A DNA stretch of 64,000 bases from Streptomyces sp. NBC_00414. GTDB taxonomy: Bacteria; Actinomycetota; Actinomycetes; Streptomycetales; Streptomycetaceae. The stretch is from positions 6,386,001 to 6,450,000 of the forward strand of contig NZ_CP107935.1 in the NCBI RefSeq assembly GCF_036038375.1, in the 5' to 3' direction. Within the stretch, counting starts at the first letter, position 1. Each line of letters begins with the position of its first letter. Below the pieces are notes generated by a model that saw only the letters and a list, made by a program, of their open reading frames with translations, was not told the DNA's origin and searched no databases. This document shows, piece by piece, positions 17,701 through 25,376 of the stretch. The position numbers and the translations under genes were made by a program.

Positions 17701-18026
17701 GAGGGCCTGCGGTCCCCGGCCGATGGCAGCTCGGCCGCCGGGGCCGACTCGTCCGCGCTGTCGTGGCTCAGGACCGGGGCGACATCGAGTCCGTCCTGTT
17801 CGGCCTCGTCCTCCTCGACCTCTCGCCGCGCGGTCGCGCCGGCGGGCTGCGGATACAGCACGCCGATGGGGTAGACGGTGATCGGCGCGTCCTGGGTGAG
17901 GACTTCTTCCCGGTCCTCACCGACGGCGTCGTCGGCGGGACCGAGCAGGTCACGGCGCAGCCTCTCGACGAGGGCCTCACGGGCCCGGTAGTGGGCGTCG
18001 TGGCGTCCGGTCGTGCTGTCGGTCAT
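14751..18026 (-). CDS. drmA: DrmA, DISARM-type SF2 helicase
   Basis: 1,091 residues. The N-terminal 30 residues include VERLRRDLLGPADD, typical of DrmA. The helicase core has Walker A FPTGGGKTEAYLG (about 466-478), Walker B/DEAH-box variant VQDELHLISGPLG (about 682), motif III ASTATIRRA, and motifs V-VI in MISVGVDVDRLG and YIQATSRVGRSHPG (about 910). A zinc ribbon (CPWC near 587, CPGDGC near 615) is inserted between the helicase lobes. The ATG at 18026 overlaps the stop of the UvrD-like gene (ATGA). In DISARM, DrmA with DrmB engages invading phage DNA; the same role is likely here, with different partners. Confidence 0.9.
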   Translation of the reverse strand: MTDSTTGRHDAHYRAREALVERLRRDLLGPADDAVGEDREEVLTQDAPITVYPIGVLYPQPAGATARREVEEDEAEQDGLDVAPVLSHDSADESAPAAELPSAGDRRPSSMGLTFAVDPAETDTIMVTARAAMYDPVDPEGRKVAPKRAESRTTVDQREHWRRRVLDLPEVPVDVTRPGRLDPKPELADGVKLDVLVRRPSASGTVTVTVTLINCNKVGERELQDAYALFQPRLVVTAADGSSAFVERPAALSAVDEELETSRLLHRHAPTFAVGHGCSAAWDWNASQVGITDIERAAVPEVRTEFLPTHEVLLTDSNPEIDASALRMHDLATRPDADVLVALAGLADGYEQWIARKDAEASQLIGTSYENAAREQIRACREALRRIRRGIELLRSEPDVMHAFRLANRAMAQQRARTDWVRGGRPGDPDVTSGRWRPFQIAFVLLCLTGIEDADHEDRRISDLLWFPTGGGKTEAYLGLIAFTTFLRRIRGKESKEGKERGGGVTVLMRYTLRLLTLQQFERATILICAMELMRREDPATLGSEQISIGMWVGRSATPNKLKVAAGKLDELRAGKTLQKENPAQLHYCPWCGTAMDADDYEVDEDKRRMYVRCPGDGCDFASGSGLPVHLVDEAVYAARPTLVIATVDKFASMPWRERTAALFNRDRSDGTPPPELIVQDELHLISGPLGTLTGLYETAVDALADQPKVIASTATIRRAGEQGKALFDREVRQFPPAGLDSRDSWFAVETPREEKASRRYVGLLAPGTSQSTLLIRTYATLLHQAMRTDTTDEVRDAYWTLVGYFNSLRLLSAAELQVHDDVESYLNLLAERDGLDVPRRTDGYAELTSRIDASAIPARLKQIERRYPDPDAVDVLLATNMISVGVDVDRLGLMAVMGQPQTTAEYIQATSRVGRSHPGLVAVMLNSTRSRDRSHYENFLHFHSALYREVESTSVTPFSSRARDRGLHAVVVALARILIPAARPNDGAGRIADYLDTLRHEIKPILMARVQGVDEEEYDATSAAYDEFVNWWVEEAERFGGLLYEPVRGNRTPSLLKAYDDESEDAEAWSTLWSLRDVDAESALFMEASR

Positions 18027-19930
18027 GCCTTCTCGTCTCCCTTGTGAGCGCTCGAAGCGCGCCGGTAACTGCCCAGTCCGTCGAGTCGGGGGACCATCCA
18101 CACCCCGTGGTCGCCGAGCCCGGCGCGGATGCCCGCGGCGGCGCTGCCCGCGACCGTCTCCACGCAGCCGACCCGCAGCCCGGCGATCTCGACGGGCCAA
18201 CTCACCTCCCAGTTCCGGGAGACCTTCTCCACCGCGTGCAGATCCCCGCGGAAGCTCTCCGACACCTCGCCGATCTCACGGCCGCGGTGGTGGAGCCCGT
18301 AGGGCGGGCTCTGGTCCGGGCCCATCGGCAGCTCGTGGCGCAGCCGCAGGGTGATCTCGTCCCCGGGACGTACGTGTTCGAGCAGGTACTCCTGCACGGA
18401 CAGGGCGGTGGCGTCCGGCAGGTCCGCACCCGGCGGCTCCTCCCGGTACACATCCCGGTCGGCTGCGGCGATCCCGTACCGCTGGTGCGCCTTCCACCCG
18501 CCCTTGTAGAAGCGGTCCGTACGGCGCTCCCTGCGGATCCGGGCGGTGTCCGGCGGGCGTACGTGGCAGAGGTCCGCGCGGGGCCGGGTCATCGCGACGT
18601 ACAGCGCGCGCGACTCCGCGGCCGGGTCCACCACGGTGTGCTGCTTGCGCAGCTCGGCCAGGGTGGGCGGGGTCAGCAGGATCACCCGGTCGTACTCCAG
18701 GCCCTTGGCCCGGTGGACGGTCGAGACGACGAGCCGGGACGACTCCGGAGGCGCGAGTTCGTCGGGGAACCGGCCGTCGGCCACCGCTCGACGCACTCCG
18801 TCCAGCTCCAGGAACCCGCGGGGCCCCCGCGCCACACCGCGCAGGGAACGCCAGACCTGGGCGGGGTCGGTGCCGTCCGGCAGCGGGATGTCGGCGACGA
18901 TCTCCAGGAAGCGCGCCTCGGCCAAGGTGGGCGCACCGGCGCGACGAAGCAGCTCGGCCACCCAGTACGGCACGGGACGGTCACGCAACGACCGCTTGAG
19001 GCTGTGGTCGACGCCGTGGGAGGCGAGCAGTTCGGACACCGCCAGGGCTTGGCGGTTGTCCCGGGTGAGGATCGCGCAGGTGTCGGGGTAGACCTGCAGG
19101 GCCGTCAGGGTCGACGGGTCGTCGAGGAAGCCCAGGTCGGGGAGGACCGAAAGCCGGCCGCACAGCTCCCGATAGAGACGTTCGCTCTCCTTGCCCGCGC
19201 TGTCCGGGCCGAGCCGCTGGATCTCGGGACCCAGCGACAGGGCGGTCCGCGCATCGGGTGTCTCGGCGCGGAAGTTCTCGGTCAGGTGCAGCTCGACCAG
19301 GTCGTCGGGGTAGGAGTTGCGTAGCCAGGTCAGGAAGTAGTCGACCTCGGCGGCCCGGGCGTCCGGGTCGTCGATCTGGAAGCCGTAGATCGACTGCGCG
19401 GAGTCCCCGACAACGGTGAACCCGCACGAGTCCTGGAACTGGTCGAGCAGGGTCTCGACCATGTTCCGGCGGTCGCCGACGAGGTCCTGCACCTCGTCGA
19501 TCACCACATGGGAGGGCCCTCCCGTTTCGCCGGCCTCGACCGCTCCCTTCTCGATCGCCCGCGTCGCCTCCCTGATCCGTTCGTCGAAGGTGCGGTGCCC
19601 CCACTCCTCGTCCGGGTACGCCTGGGTCAGCAGGGCGTACGCCCAGGAGTCGAAGGTCTGGACGCGCACCCGTCGGGCTCGCTGCCCGTGGGTGGCGATG
19701 CGATGACGCAACTCGCGCACGGCGGCCCGGGAGAAGCTGAGCACGAGGATCTCCCCGGCTTCCAGCGCTTCCTCCTCGTGACCGACCAGGGCGTCGAGAC
19801 GCCGGACCAGGGTGTGGGTCTTGCCCGACCCGGCGCCGGCCGTCACCAGGACGCGCGCGTCCCAGGGCCGGTCGACGACGGCCCGCTGCTCGTCGGTCAG
19901 CGCCGGGCTGTCGGCGTAGGCGTCGATCAC
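18023..19930 (-). CDS. UvrD/PcrA-like SF1 helicase in DISARM-like operon
   Basis: 635 residues from GTG. SF1A helicase motifs: Q-motif LTDEQRAVVD, Walker A VTAGAGSGKTHTL (about 29-41), motif II VVIDEVQDLVGD, motif III VVGDSAQSIYGFQ, motif V STVHRAKGLEYDRVILL, motif VI ALYVAMTRPRADL. The last 150 residues are a family-specific extension ending in a domain that contacts neither lobe in known helicases as far as I can tell (GLGDHGVWMVPRLDGLG). Start codon and stop codon each overlap the neighbouring genes by 4 nt. UvrD-like helicases are not part of described DISARM classes; they do occur in other defence systems such as Gabija. Confidence 0.88.
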   Translation of the reverse strand: MIDAYADSPALTDEQRAVVDRPWDARVLVTAGAGSGKTHTLVRRLDALVGHEEEALEAGEILVLSFSRAAVRELRHRIATHGQRARRVRVQTFDSWAYALLTQAYPDEEWGHRTFDERIREATRAIEKGAVEAGETGGPSHVVIDEVQDLVGDRRNMVETLLDQFQDSCGFTVVGDSAQSIYGFQIDDPDARAAEVDYFLTWLRNSYPDDLVELHLTENFRAETPDARTALSLGPEIQRLGPDSAGKESERLYRELCGRLSVLPDLGFLDDPSTLTALQVYPDTCAILTRDNRQALAVSELLASHGVDHSLKRSLRDRPVPYWVAELLRRAGAPTLAEARFLEIVADIPLPDGTDPAQVWRSLRGVARGPRGFLELDGVRRAVADGRFPDELAPPESSRLVVSTVHRAKGLEYDRVILLTPPTLAELRKQHTVVDPAAESRALYVAMTRPRADLCHVRPPDTARIRRERRTDRFYKGGWKAHQRYGIAAADRDVYREEPPGADLPDATALSVQEYLLEHVRPGDEITLRLRHELPMGPDQSPPYGLHHRGREIGEVSESFRGDLHAVEKVSRNWEVSWPVEIAGLRVGCVETVAGSAAAGIRAGLGDHGVWMVPRLDGLGSYRRASSAHKGDEKA

Positions 19931-22900
19931 TTCTTGCTCCAGAGGTGCTCGAACTGCGTGAAGGCGAGGGCCTTGCCGTAGTTGGTGATGTTGTCGCGAA
20001 CGTTGAGGATCAGGCAGGTGTCCTTGCCGCCGTTGCGGGGGCCACGTAGACCGCGCCCGATCATCTGCTGGTACACGTTGGGGCTGTAGGTGGGGCGGGC
20101 GACGACGACAGCCCGCGTCGCCGGGGCGTCGAAGCCCTGGGTGAGGACGCCGTAGTTGGTGAGCACCCGGGTGCGACCGCTGCGGAACGCGTCGATCCGG
20201 CGGCGGCGGTCGGAGGTGGAGGTGGCCGAGTCCACGGCTGCCGCGCCGATGCCCTGGTCGTTGAGCTTGGCCGCCAGGAACTTCGCATGGCTGACGGAGG
20301 TCGCGAAGACGAGTACCGGCCAGTCGTCCGGCATGGTCCTGATCTCGGCGATGATCCGGTCGTTGCGGTCGTGGTCCTCCGCGAGCCGCTGCTCGGCCGC
20401 CTTGGACAGGATGCTCAACTGCTCGGCGCGCTGCTGCTCGTCCGGGGTGAGCTCGATCGTGCCGCCGGTGAGTTCCCGGTGCTCGACGCGGGCGAGCATG
20501 CCGAGTTCCTGGAGTTCCGCGTACGGATCACCTGTCGTGAAGACTCCCTCGTCCAGACGCGTGCTGCCGAACCGCCGGACGAGACGCTCGGTCTCCTCGA
20601 CATTGGTGTTGCGGAACGGGGTGGCCGTCAGACCGAGCAGGTGCCGGTCGGTGCGGGACGCCGTGAGACCCATGTGGGACAGGATCTCGGTGTACTGCGG
20701 GGCGATGGCCATGTGGGCCTCGTCGACGATGACGAGCGCGGCTCGGCGCAGCCAGGCGTAGGCGTCGGTGTCGAGGCAGACCCGCAGCTTGGCGTCCGTG
20801 GCCACCACGAGGTGCGGCCGGTCGGTGACCGGTCCCGCCTCGTTCGTGGTCCAGAGCCGACTGATCACGAGTGGTGTCTCCGCGCCGACCTTCTCCCACA
20901 CGAACTTCCAGCTCTGCACCGCCTGTTCGCACAGTTCTTCGCTCTGGGCGATCCACAGGATCGGGCCGTCCAGCTTCTCCACCTGCTTGACCCAACGGAT
21001 CACCGCTTCCGCCGCCACGCGCGTCTTGCCCGCGCCGGTGGGCAGGGACAGCATTCCGCGCTGCGGGGCGATGCGGTCCAGCATGGCGAACACGTTGGTC
21101 GCCAGCCGCTCCTGGTAGTCGTGGAGGCGGGGGAACTGGGTGGGACCGGAGACCTCGATCCGGGGGTCCAGGGAAGGTGCCCTGACGCCGGCGAAGGAGT
21201 CGGGGAAGTCGAGGTCGGAGACGAAGGCGACCGCTCGGGAGCTGCCGGAGAACGACGACGGGGCGTTGGACGGATAGTTGACCTGGAGATCCCGGACGTG
21301 GACCTGAAGTATGCCGTCGCCATGGGCGTTGAACGCCAACTGCGCGATGCGGGACCCGGAGGGCTCCGCCCCACCGAGAGCGGCCTTCTCGCTGTCCAGC
21401 AGCCCGGCGGGCAGCCCGGCGCGCAGGGCGTCGGCACCGATGAGCAGCTCCAGCTTGGTCACCACGTTCTCGGCCCCGCGCACCGCCTTCAGTGTCTCCT
21501 GGACCTTACGGTTCTGCTCCTGCTGCTCCTGTGCGTCGAGCACCTGACGGCAACCCGCCTCACGGAGATTCAGGCGCAGTTCGCGGTCCACCGCGACAAG
21601 CGCCTCCAGGTCGGTGACGGGCTCCAGGACCAGGACGGTCGTGCCGTCCAGTGCGCTCCTCAACGGGGTGGCCTTCATACCGTTGGGGGTGCGCAGGACC
21701 TCTTCCAGCTCGGAGCAACGCAGCAGGGAGTGCTCGTTGGATGCCTTGCCCACCCTCTGTCGGAGCGTGGGGTAGGCATCGCGCAGCGGGATCGGCTCAC
21801 CGGCGGCCACGTGCCGGGTCTCCTTGCTGATGACGTCCGCGTACGGCAACATGCCCCACTGCTTGACGAGCAGTGCAGCGTCTCCGGGGGTGGCGGTGAG
21901 CAGGGCGGGGACCTGCTCGGCGCGCAGCGCCTTGTACTCGGCCGGCGTGGCGGCCACGGCGATCTCGCCGTCCTCGCGGGTGCTCCACTCGGTGCCGACG
22001 CGACACCGGGTGAGGGAGTCCTCCGGGAAGGCGACCTCCAGACGGGTCAGCATCACGTACATGTTGCCGACGAAGGCGTCGTCCTCGCTCTCCTTCAACT
22101 GCTCCAGGAGCTGGGCCCAGTGCCTGTCCGGCACCTTGTCGAGGCTGACGGGAAGCCCCAGTTTGCGGGCCTTCTCAGGGCTGATCGCCGCGACCGGCAG
22201 CAGGTCACGGTAGGCATCGAGCTGCGGACCGACGGCATCGCTGAGCGCCTTGAGGCCCTGGGAGGTCCTCACCCGGCCGTGGCGACGCAGCATCCAGCGC
22301 AGGGGTGAGGCGAGGGGCTGTCGTGTGTTGACCTGGGCGCCGAACTGGCGTGTCCAACGGTCGATCACCGAGTCGTCGGACAACGTCGCCACGAACGCGG
22401 CCTTCGCCTCGTCCGACATCAGCGGTAGCAGGTGAAGGGGACCGCCCACAGCGGCGCCTTCGAGCTTCATGCGGTTGAGCTGCGGCCGGGCAGCACGATC
22501 GTCCAGCTGCCCCAGGGAACGCTCGTAGGCCCACTCGCGGTACTCCCGCTCGAACCAGTCCTCGCCCTCCGGCCGGTATCCGCCCGTCGGTCGGTCGCGC
22601 AGGCCGACCTCGCGGAAGAAGCCGGCGTCGTCCGAGTGGAAGCGCATGTCGACCGTGAGGGACGGGTCGGATCCGGCGGTCACCACCGGACCGGGGAGCA
22701 TCGTGCTTCGCATCGGACGGTACGTACCGTCGGCCACCCGGACGTGGAGCGTGGTGAGGGGCGTCGCCACCCGGGAGCGGACCTCGTTGGAGACGTGGCT
22801 GCCTCCCGCGCTGTGGAACAGCTCCCAGAAGTGGTTCCAGTCCTGGGGTGCGTAGTTGTCGAATCCCTGGTCAAGGACGCCGACGAAGCGACCGCGCGCG

Positions 22901-24708
22901 TCCGCCTCCTGGATCCCGACGGTGTTCAGGGCCATCGACAGGGAGTCGTCGTCGGACAGCCCGGCATGGACGTACACCAGGTCGTCCTTCAGCCCGTCCT
23001 GGACCGATCGCCGGAAGACCTTACCCGCGACCGGCGCCACGAGGCCGTGTTCCTCGGTGAGTACAACGTGTGCCCTGCGGGCTTCGACGGCGTACGGGGA
23101 CGCCATCCCGATCATGTCGGCGACGATCCGGATCGCGGCGGCGGAGGCCGCCGGGGTTCCGTCCGAGACGAGCGCCTCCAGCCACTCCTTCACCGTGGAA
23201 CGGTTCAGCTCGGCGGCTTCCAGGATGTGCTTGACCTTGCCCGCGCGCAGGTTGTCGGCCTCCGCGGAGGGGTGCAGCCAGTCCGCGGGACGGCCGGCGT
23301 GGGCGTTCCACATTCCCAGCCACCGCACCTGATCCTTGGGGGTGGCCTTGCCCAGATCCGGAGGGAAGTTGAGGTCACGAGGGGTCTGCAGGACACCGTC
23401 CTGGTCCGGCAGGGAGGGACGCTGCGCAGTCGCCGCCCAGATGTGTCGGGTCAGGTAGCGGTCGGCCCAACTGACGGTTTCCGACTCGCGAGCACGACCG
23501 GGCAGCAGCGGGAGATAGGCAGCAGGGTCCTCGGCGGGCGCCAGCTTCGGCAGGGAGTCGACGACGAGGCGTGCCCCGACCTGGATCAACTCCTCGTTGA
23601 AGGGGGACGAGTCCAGCAGGTTCTGCCGGTCCTCGTTGGTCTTCCAGGCCCCGTTGAGGTATCCGCTCAAGGTGATGTCGTACTTCGTGGGGAAGAACGA
23701 CCAGAACTTGCCGCGTCCCCGGGGGGACGTCAGCAGGCCGGTCGCCTCGTCCCTGGTGTATGCCTGGACCGCCCAGGAGACGTCGATGGCGATCCGGTCG
23801 TGCATCTCGCCGGCGCTGAGACGGGCGCGCTCCGTGGGGTGGTGCGTGTGCGTGAAGACGTTCCACCGGTGGGCCACGGCGGGGCTTCCCGTCCGCTGCT
23901 CGTGGACGATGCGGGTGTGACCGTCCTGCTCGGTGCTGAGCACCCGTCGGACCACCGGACGAAGACGCCGGTCCTCAAGGGTCACTTCACCCACATGCGG
24001 GGAGAAGAGCTGGAAACCGGCAGGGAAACTGTCCCGTACCGGGCTGATCCCGTTCCCTTCCTTGCGGGGAGAGGGAACGGCATGCATGTCGTAGGCCAAC
24101 TTCTCGTCGGCCTTGGGGAGCAGCGGCAGGCGGACCACCGTGGTCGCCCACTGCATCAGCTCGTCGAGCGTCCGGTCCTTGCCCCGCTCGGCCGCCTCGT
24201 CCAACGGTCGGGCCATACGCAGCACCGGCGCCTCGAAGCCCTCACCGAGACGCTCGACCCCGGGCACCTGTCTGATCTGCTCGTACGCCCAGCCGCGGTC
24301 GAACCCGAAGCACCCCGTACGACCGAAGAACTCCGGCGCGTCCGACACGACGAGCACGGATTTCACGCCGACGCCGAAGCGTCCGATCTGACCGCCCCTC
24401 TTTCCGGACATACTCATCCGCAGAATGGTCTCGGCACCCTCGGGGGTGACCGGAGTTCCCTGGTTCGCGCAGTAGAGATGCGTATCCGTCAGGACGACAT
24501 GCACCTTTCCACCGGGCTCGGCGGCGATCTCGTCGGCGGCATTCTGGACGAGTTCGAAGAGCTGCCGGTCACCGTAACCACCCTGGGTGATCCGTCTCTC
24601 CCCGTTCGCATGTTCGGGAATCAGTCCGGGGTCGACGCGATAGGTCTCCAGGACGCGGGCGGACTGTTCGACGACGGTCTTGATTACAGGCGTTTCGACG
24701 TCGGCCAC
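19927..24708 (-). CDS. Sacsin-type GHKL ATPase fused to SF2 helicase
   Basis: 1,593 residues. Residues about 30-130 form a Hsp90/sacsin-like ATPase: RITQGGYGDRQLFELVQNA with AADEI (N box, E-x-x-x-N-x-x-D), then RMSMSGKRGGQIGRFGVGVK (glycine loop). A central part of about 1,000 residues has no motif I recognise. Residues about 1190-1593 are a DEAH helicase: LPTGAGKTRVA (about 1222), IVDEAHMAIAP (about 1328), LLGLTATPFRNT, VLTQGFDAPATRAVVVARP and QQMIGRGLRGP. The GTG at 24708 is chosen because GGAG lies eight bases upstream, whereas the GTG at 24762 has no ribosome site. It is the first gene of the operon and is divergent from an XRE-GHKL gene. Confidence 0.87.
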   Translation of the reverse strand: MADVETPVIKTVVEQSARVLETYRVDPGLIPEHANGERRITQGGYGDRQLFELVQNAADEIAAEPGGKVHVVLTDTHLYCANQGTPVTPEGAETILRMSMSGKRGGQIGRFGVGVKSVLVVSDAPEFFGRTGCFGFDRGWAYEQIRQVPGVERLGEGFEAPVLRMARPLDEAAERGKDRTLDELMQWATTVVRLPLLPKADEKLAYDMHAVPSPRKEGNGISPVRDSFPAGFQLFSPHVGEVTLEDRRLRPVVRRVLSTEQDGHTRIVHEQRTGSPAVAHRWNVFTHTHHPTERARLSAGEMHDRIAIDVSWAVQAYTRDEATGLLTSPRGRGKFWSFFPTKYDITLSGYLNGAWKTNEDRQNLLDSSPFNEELIQVGARLVVDSLPKLAPAEDPAAYLPLLPGRARESETVSWADRYLTRHIWAATAQRPSLPDQDGVLQTPRDLNFPPDLGKATPKDQVRWLGMWNAHAGRPADWLHPSAEADNLRAGKVKHILEAAELNRSTVKEWLEALVSDGTPAASAAAIRIVADMIGMASPYAVEARRAHVVLTEEHGLVAPVAGKVFRRSVQDGLKDDLVYVHAGLSDDDSLSMALNTVGIQEADARGRFVGVLDQGFDNYAPQDWNHFWELFHSAGGSHVSNEVRSRVATPLTTLHVRVADGTYRPMRSTMLPGPVVTAGSDPSLTVDMRFHSDDAGFFREVGLRDRPTGGYRPEGEDWFEREYREWAYERSLGQLDDRAARPQLNRMKLEGAAVGGPLHLLPLMSDEAKAAFVATLSDDSVIDRWTRQFGAQVNTRQPLASPLRWMLRRHGRVRTSQGLKALSDAVGPQLDAYRDLLPVAAISPEKARKLGLPVSLDKVPDRHWAQLLEQLKESEDDAFVGNMYVMLTRLEVAFPEDSLTRCRVGTEWSTREDGEIAVAATPAEYKALRAEQVPALLTATPGDAALLVKQWGMLPYADVISKETRHVAAGEPIPLRDAYPTLRQRVGKASNEHSLLRCSELEEVLRTPNGMKATPLRSALDGTTVLVLEPVTDLEALVAVDRELRLNLREAGCRQVLDAQEQQEQNRKVQETLKAVRGAENVVTKLELLIGADALRAGLPAGLLDSEKAALGGAEPSGSRIAQLAFNAHGDGILQVHVRDLQVNYPSNAPSSFSGSSRAVAFVSDLDFPDSFAGVRAPSLDPRIEVSGPTQFPRLHDYQERLATNVFAMLDRIAPQRGMLSLPTGAGKTRVAAEAVIRWVKQVEKLDGPILWIAQSEELCEQAVQSWKFVWEKVGAETPLVISRLWTTNEAGPVTDRPHLVVATDAKLRVCLDTDAYAWLRRAALVIVDEAHMAIAPQYTEILSHMGLTASRTDRHLLGLTATPFRNTNVEETERLVRRFGSTRLDEGVFTTGDPYAELQELGMLARVEHRELTGGTIELTPDEQQRAEQLSILSKAAEQRLAEDHDRNDRIIAEIRTMPDDWPVLVFATSVSHAKFLAAKLNDQGIGAAAVDSATSTSDRRRRIDAFRSGRTRVLTNYGVLTQGFDAPATRAVVVARPTYSPNVYQQMIGRGLRGPRNGGKDTCLILNVRDNITNYGKALAFTQFEHLWSKK

Positions 24709-25376
24709 GGGCGGGACTCCATTCGGGAACGGCGAGCACGAGGAAGGGCGGGAAACGGTCACCTGGAGAGCTGGCCAGGCGTGGTGCGGGACGATGAAGT
24801 GCGTGGTGGGTGGAGTGCCGCTGCTCGTGGGGTCAGCGGTGACGGTGAGGACAGAGACGCGGAGTCCGAGCCGATGGTTCCTGTTTCTCTGTGACCCAGA
24901 GGGAGGAAATCGTTTCTTCGGCGTCGCGTCGAATGCGCAGGAGTTCCGTGGGGCCGAGCGAGGACGCGAAAATGGAATGGCTGGTCACGGGAACCTTCGT
25001 TCGTGGCGACAGAGACTGCTCGTACAGGACGAGATGGGCGCACGAATGGGGGAGGCCTGGTGACCTGCGGCGCACTAAAACCAAATGCGAAAGAAAGAGG
25101 GACGTGGCGCTGGGCCGCGTTTCCTGACGGGAGGTTAGCGAGTCCTGTTCGAGTGGTGCAAGGGGGTGTTGCGGAATTCGGGTCCCCACTTGCCGTAGGG
25201 GGTCTGGGAACAAAAGGGATTTAAGGTGCATGGAGTGATGAACCAGGGTGAAAGGATCTGATCTGCGAGAGCAATATTTCGAGGGTCGGGATGTGCTCGT
25301 CAAGTATTGTTTGACAGGTCGTCGTCGCGTCAATCGCCCGTGCCGTGGGCCGGACGGTGACCCGAGAGGGGGAAGC
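24709..25376. promoter_or_regulatory. Divergent control region of the two island operons
   Basis: 668 bp with no credible gene and clearly more A/T than its flanks. It must hold promoters for the helicase operon (leftward) and the XRE-GHKL operon (rightward). A perfect 5-bp-arm inverted repeat GTCAA-N7-TTGAC spans 25299-25315, and the right half reads TTGACA, a consensus -35 hexamer, about 60 bp before the GTG start at 25377. An XRE operator here is a reasonable guess. GAGGGGGA at 25365-25372 is the ribosome site of the rightward gene. Confidence 0.5.

Noticed and set aside
12898..24708. A complete canonical DISARM class 1 or class 2 system
   Set aside because: drmA and drmB are clear, but no drmC, drmD or drmE is seen, and the cytosine methylases lie in a separate cassette beyond a divergent operon.
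24833..25333. 166-codon minus-strand open frame in the divergent gap
   Set aside because: Codon use and composition do not fit Streptomyces genes (Ser/Arg/Leu-rich, no domain), and it would overlap both promoters.
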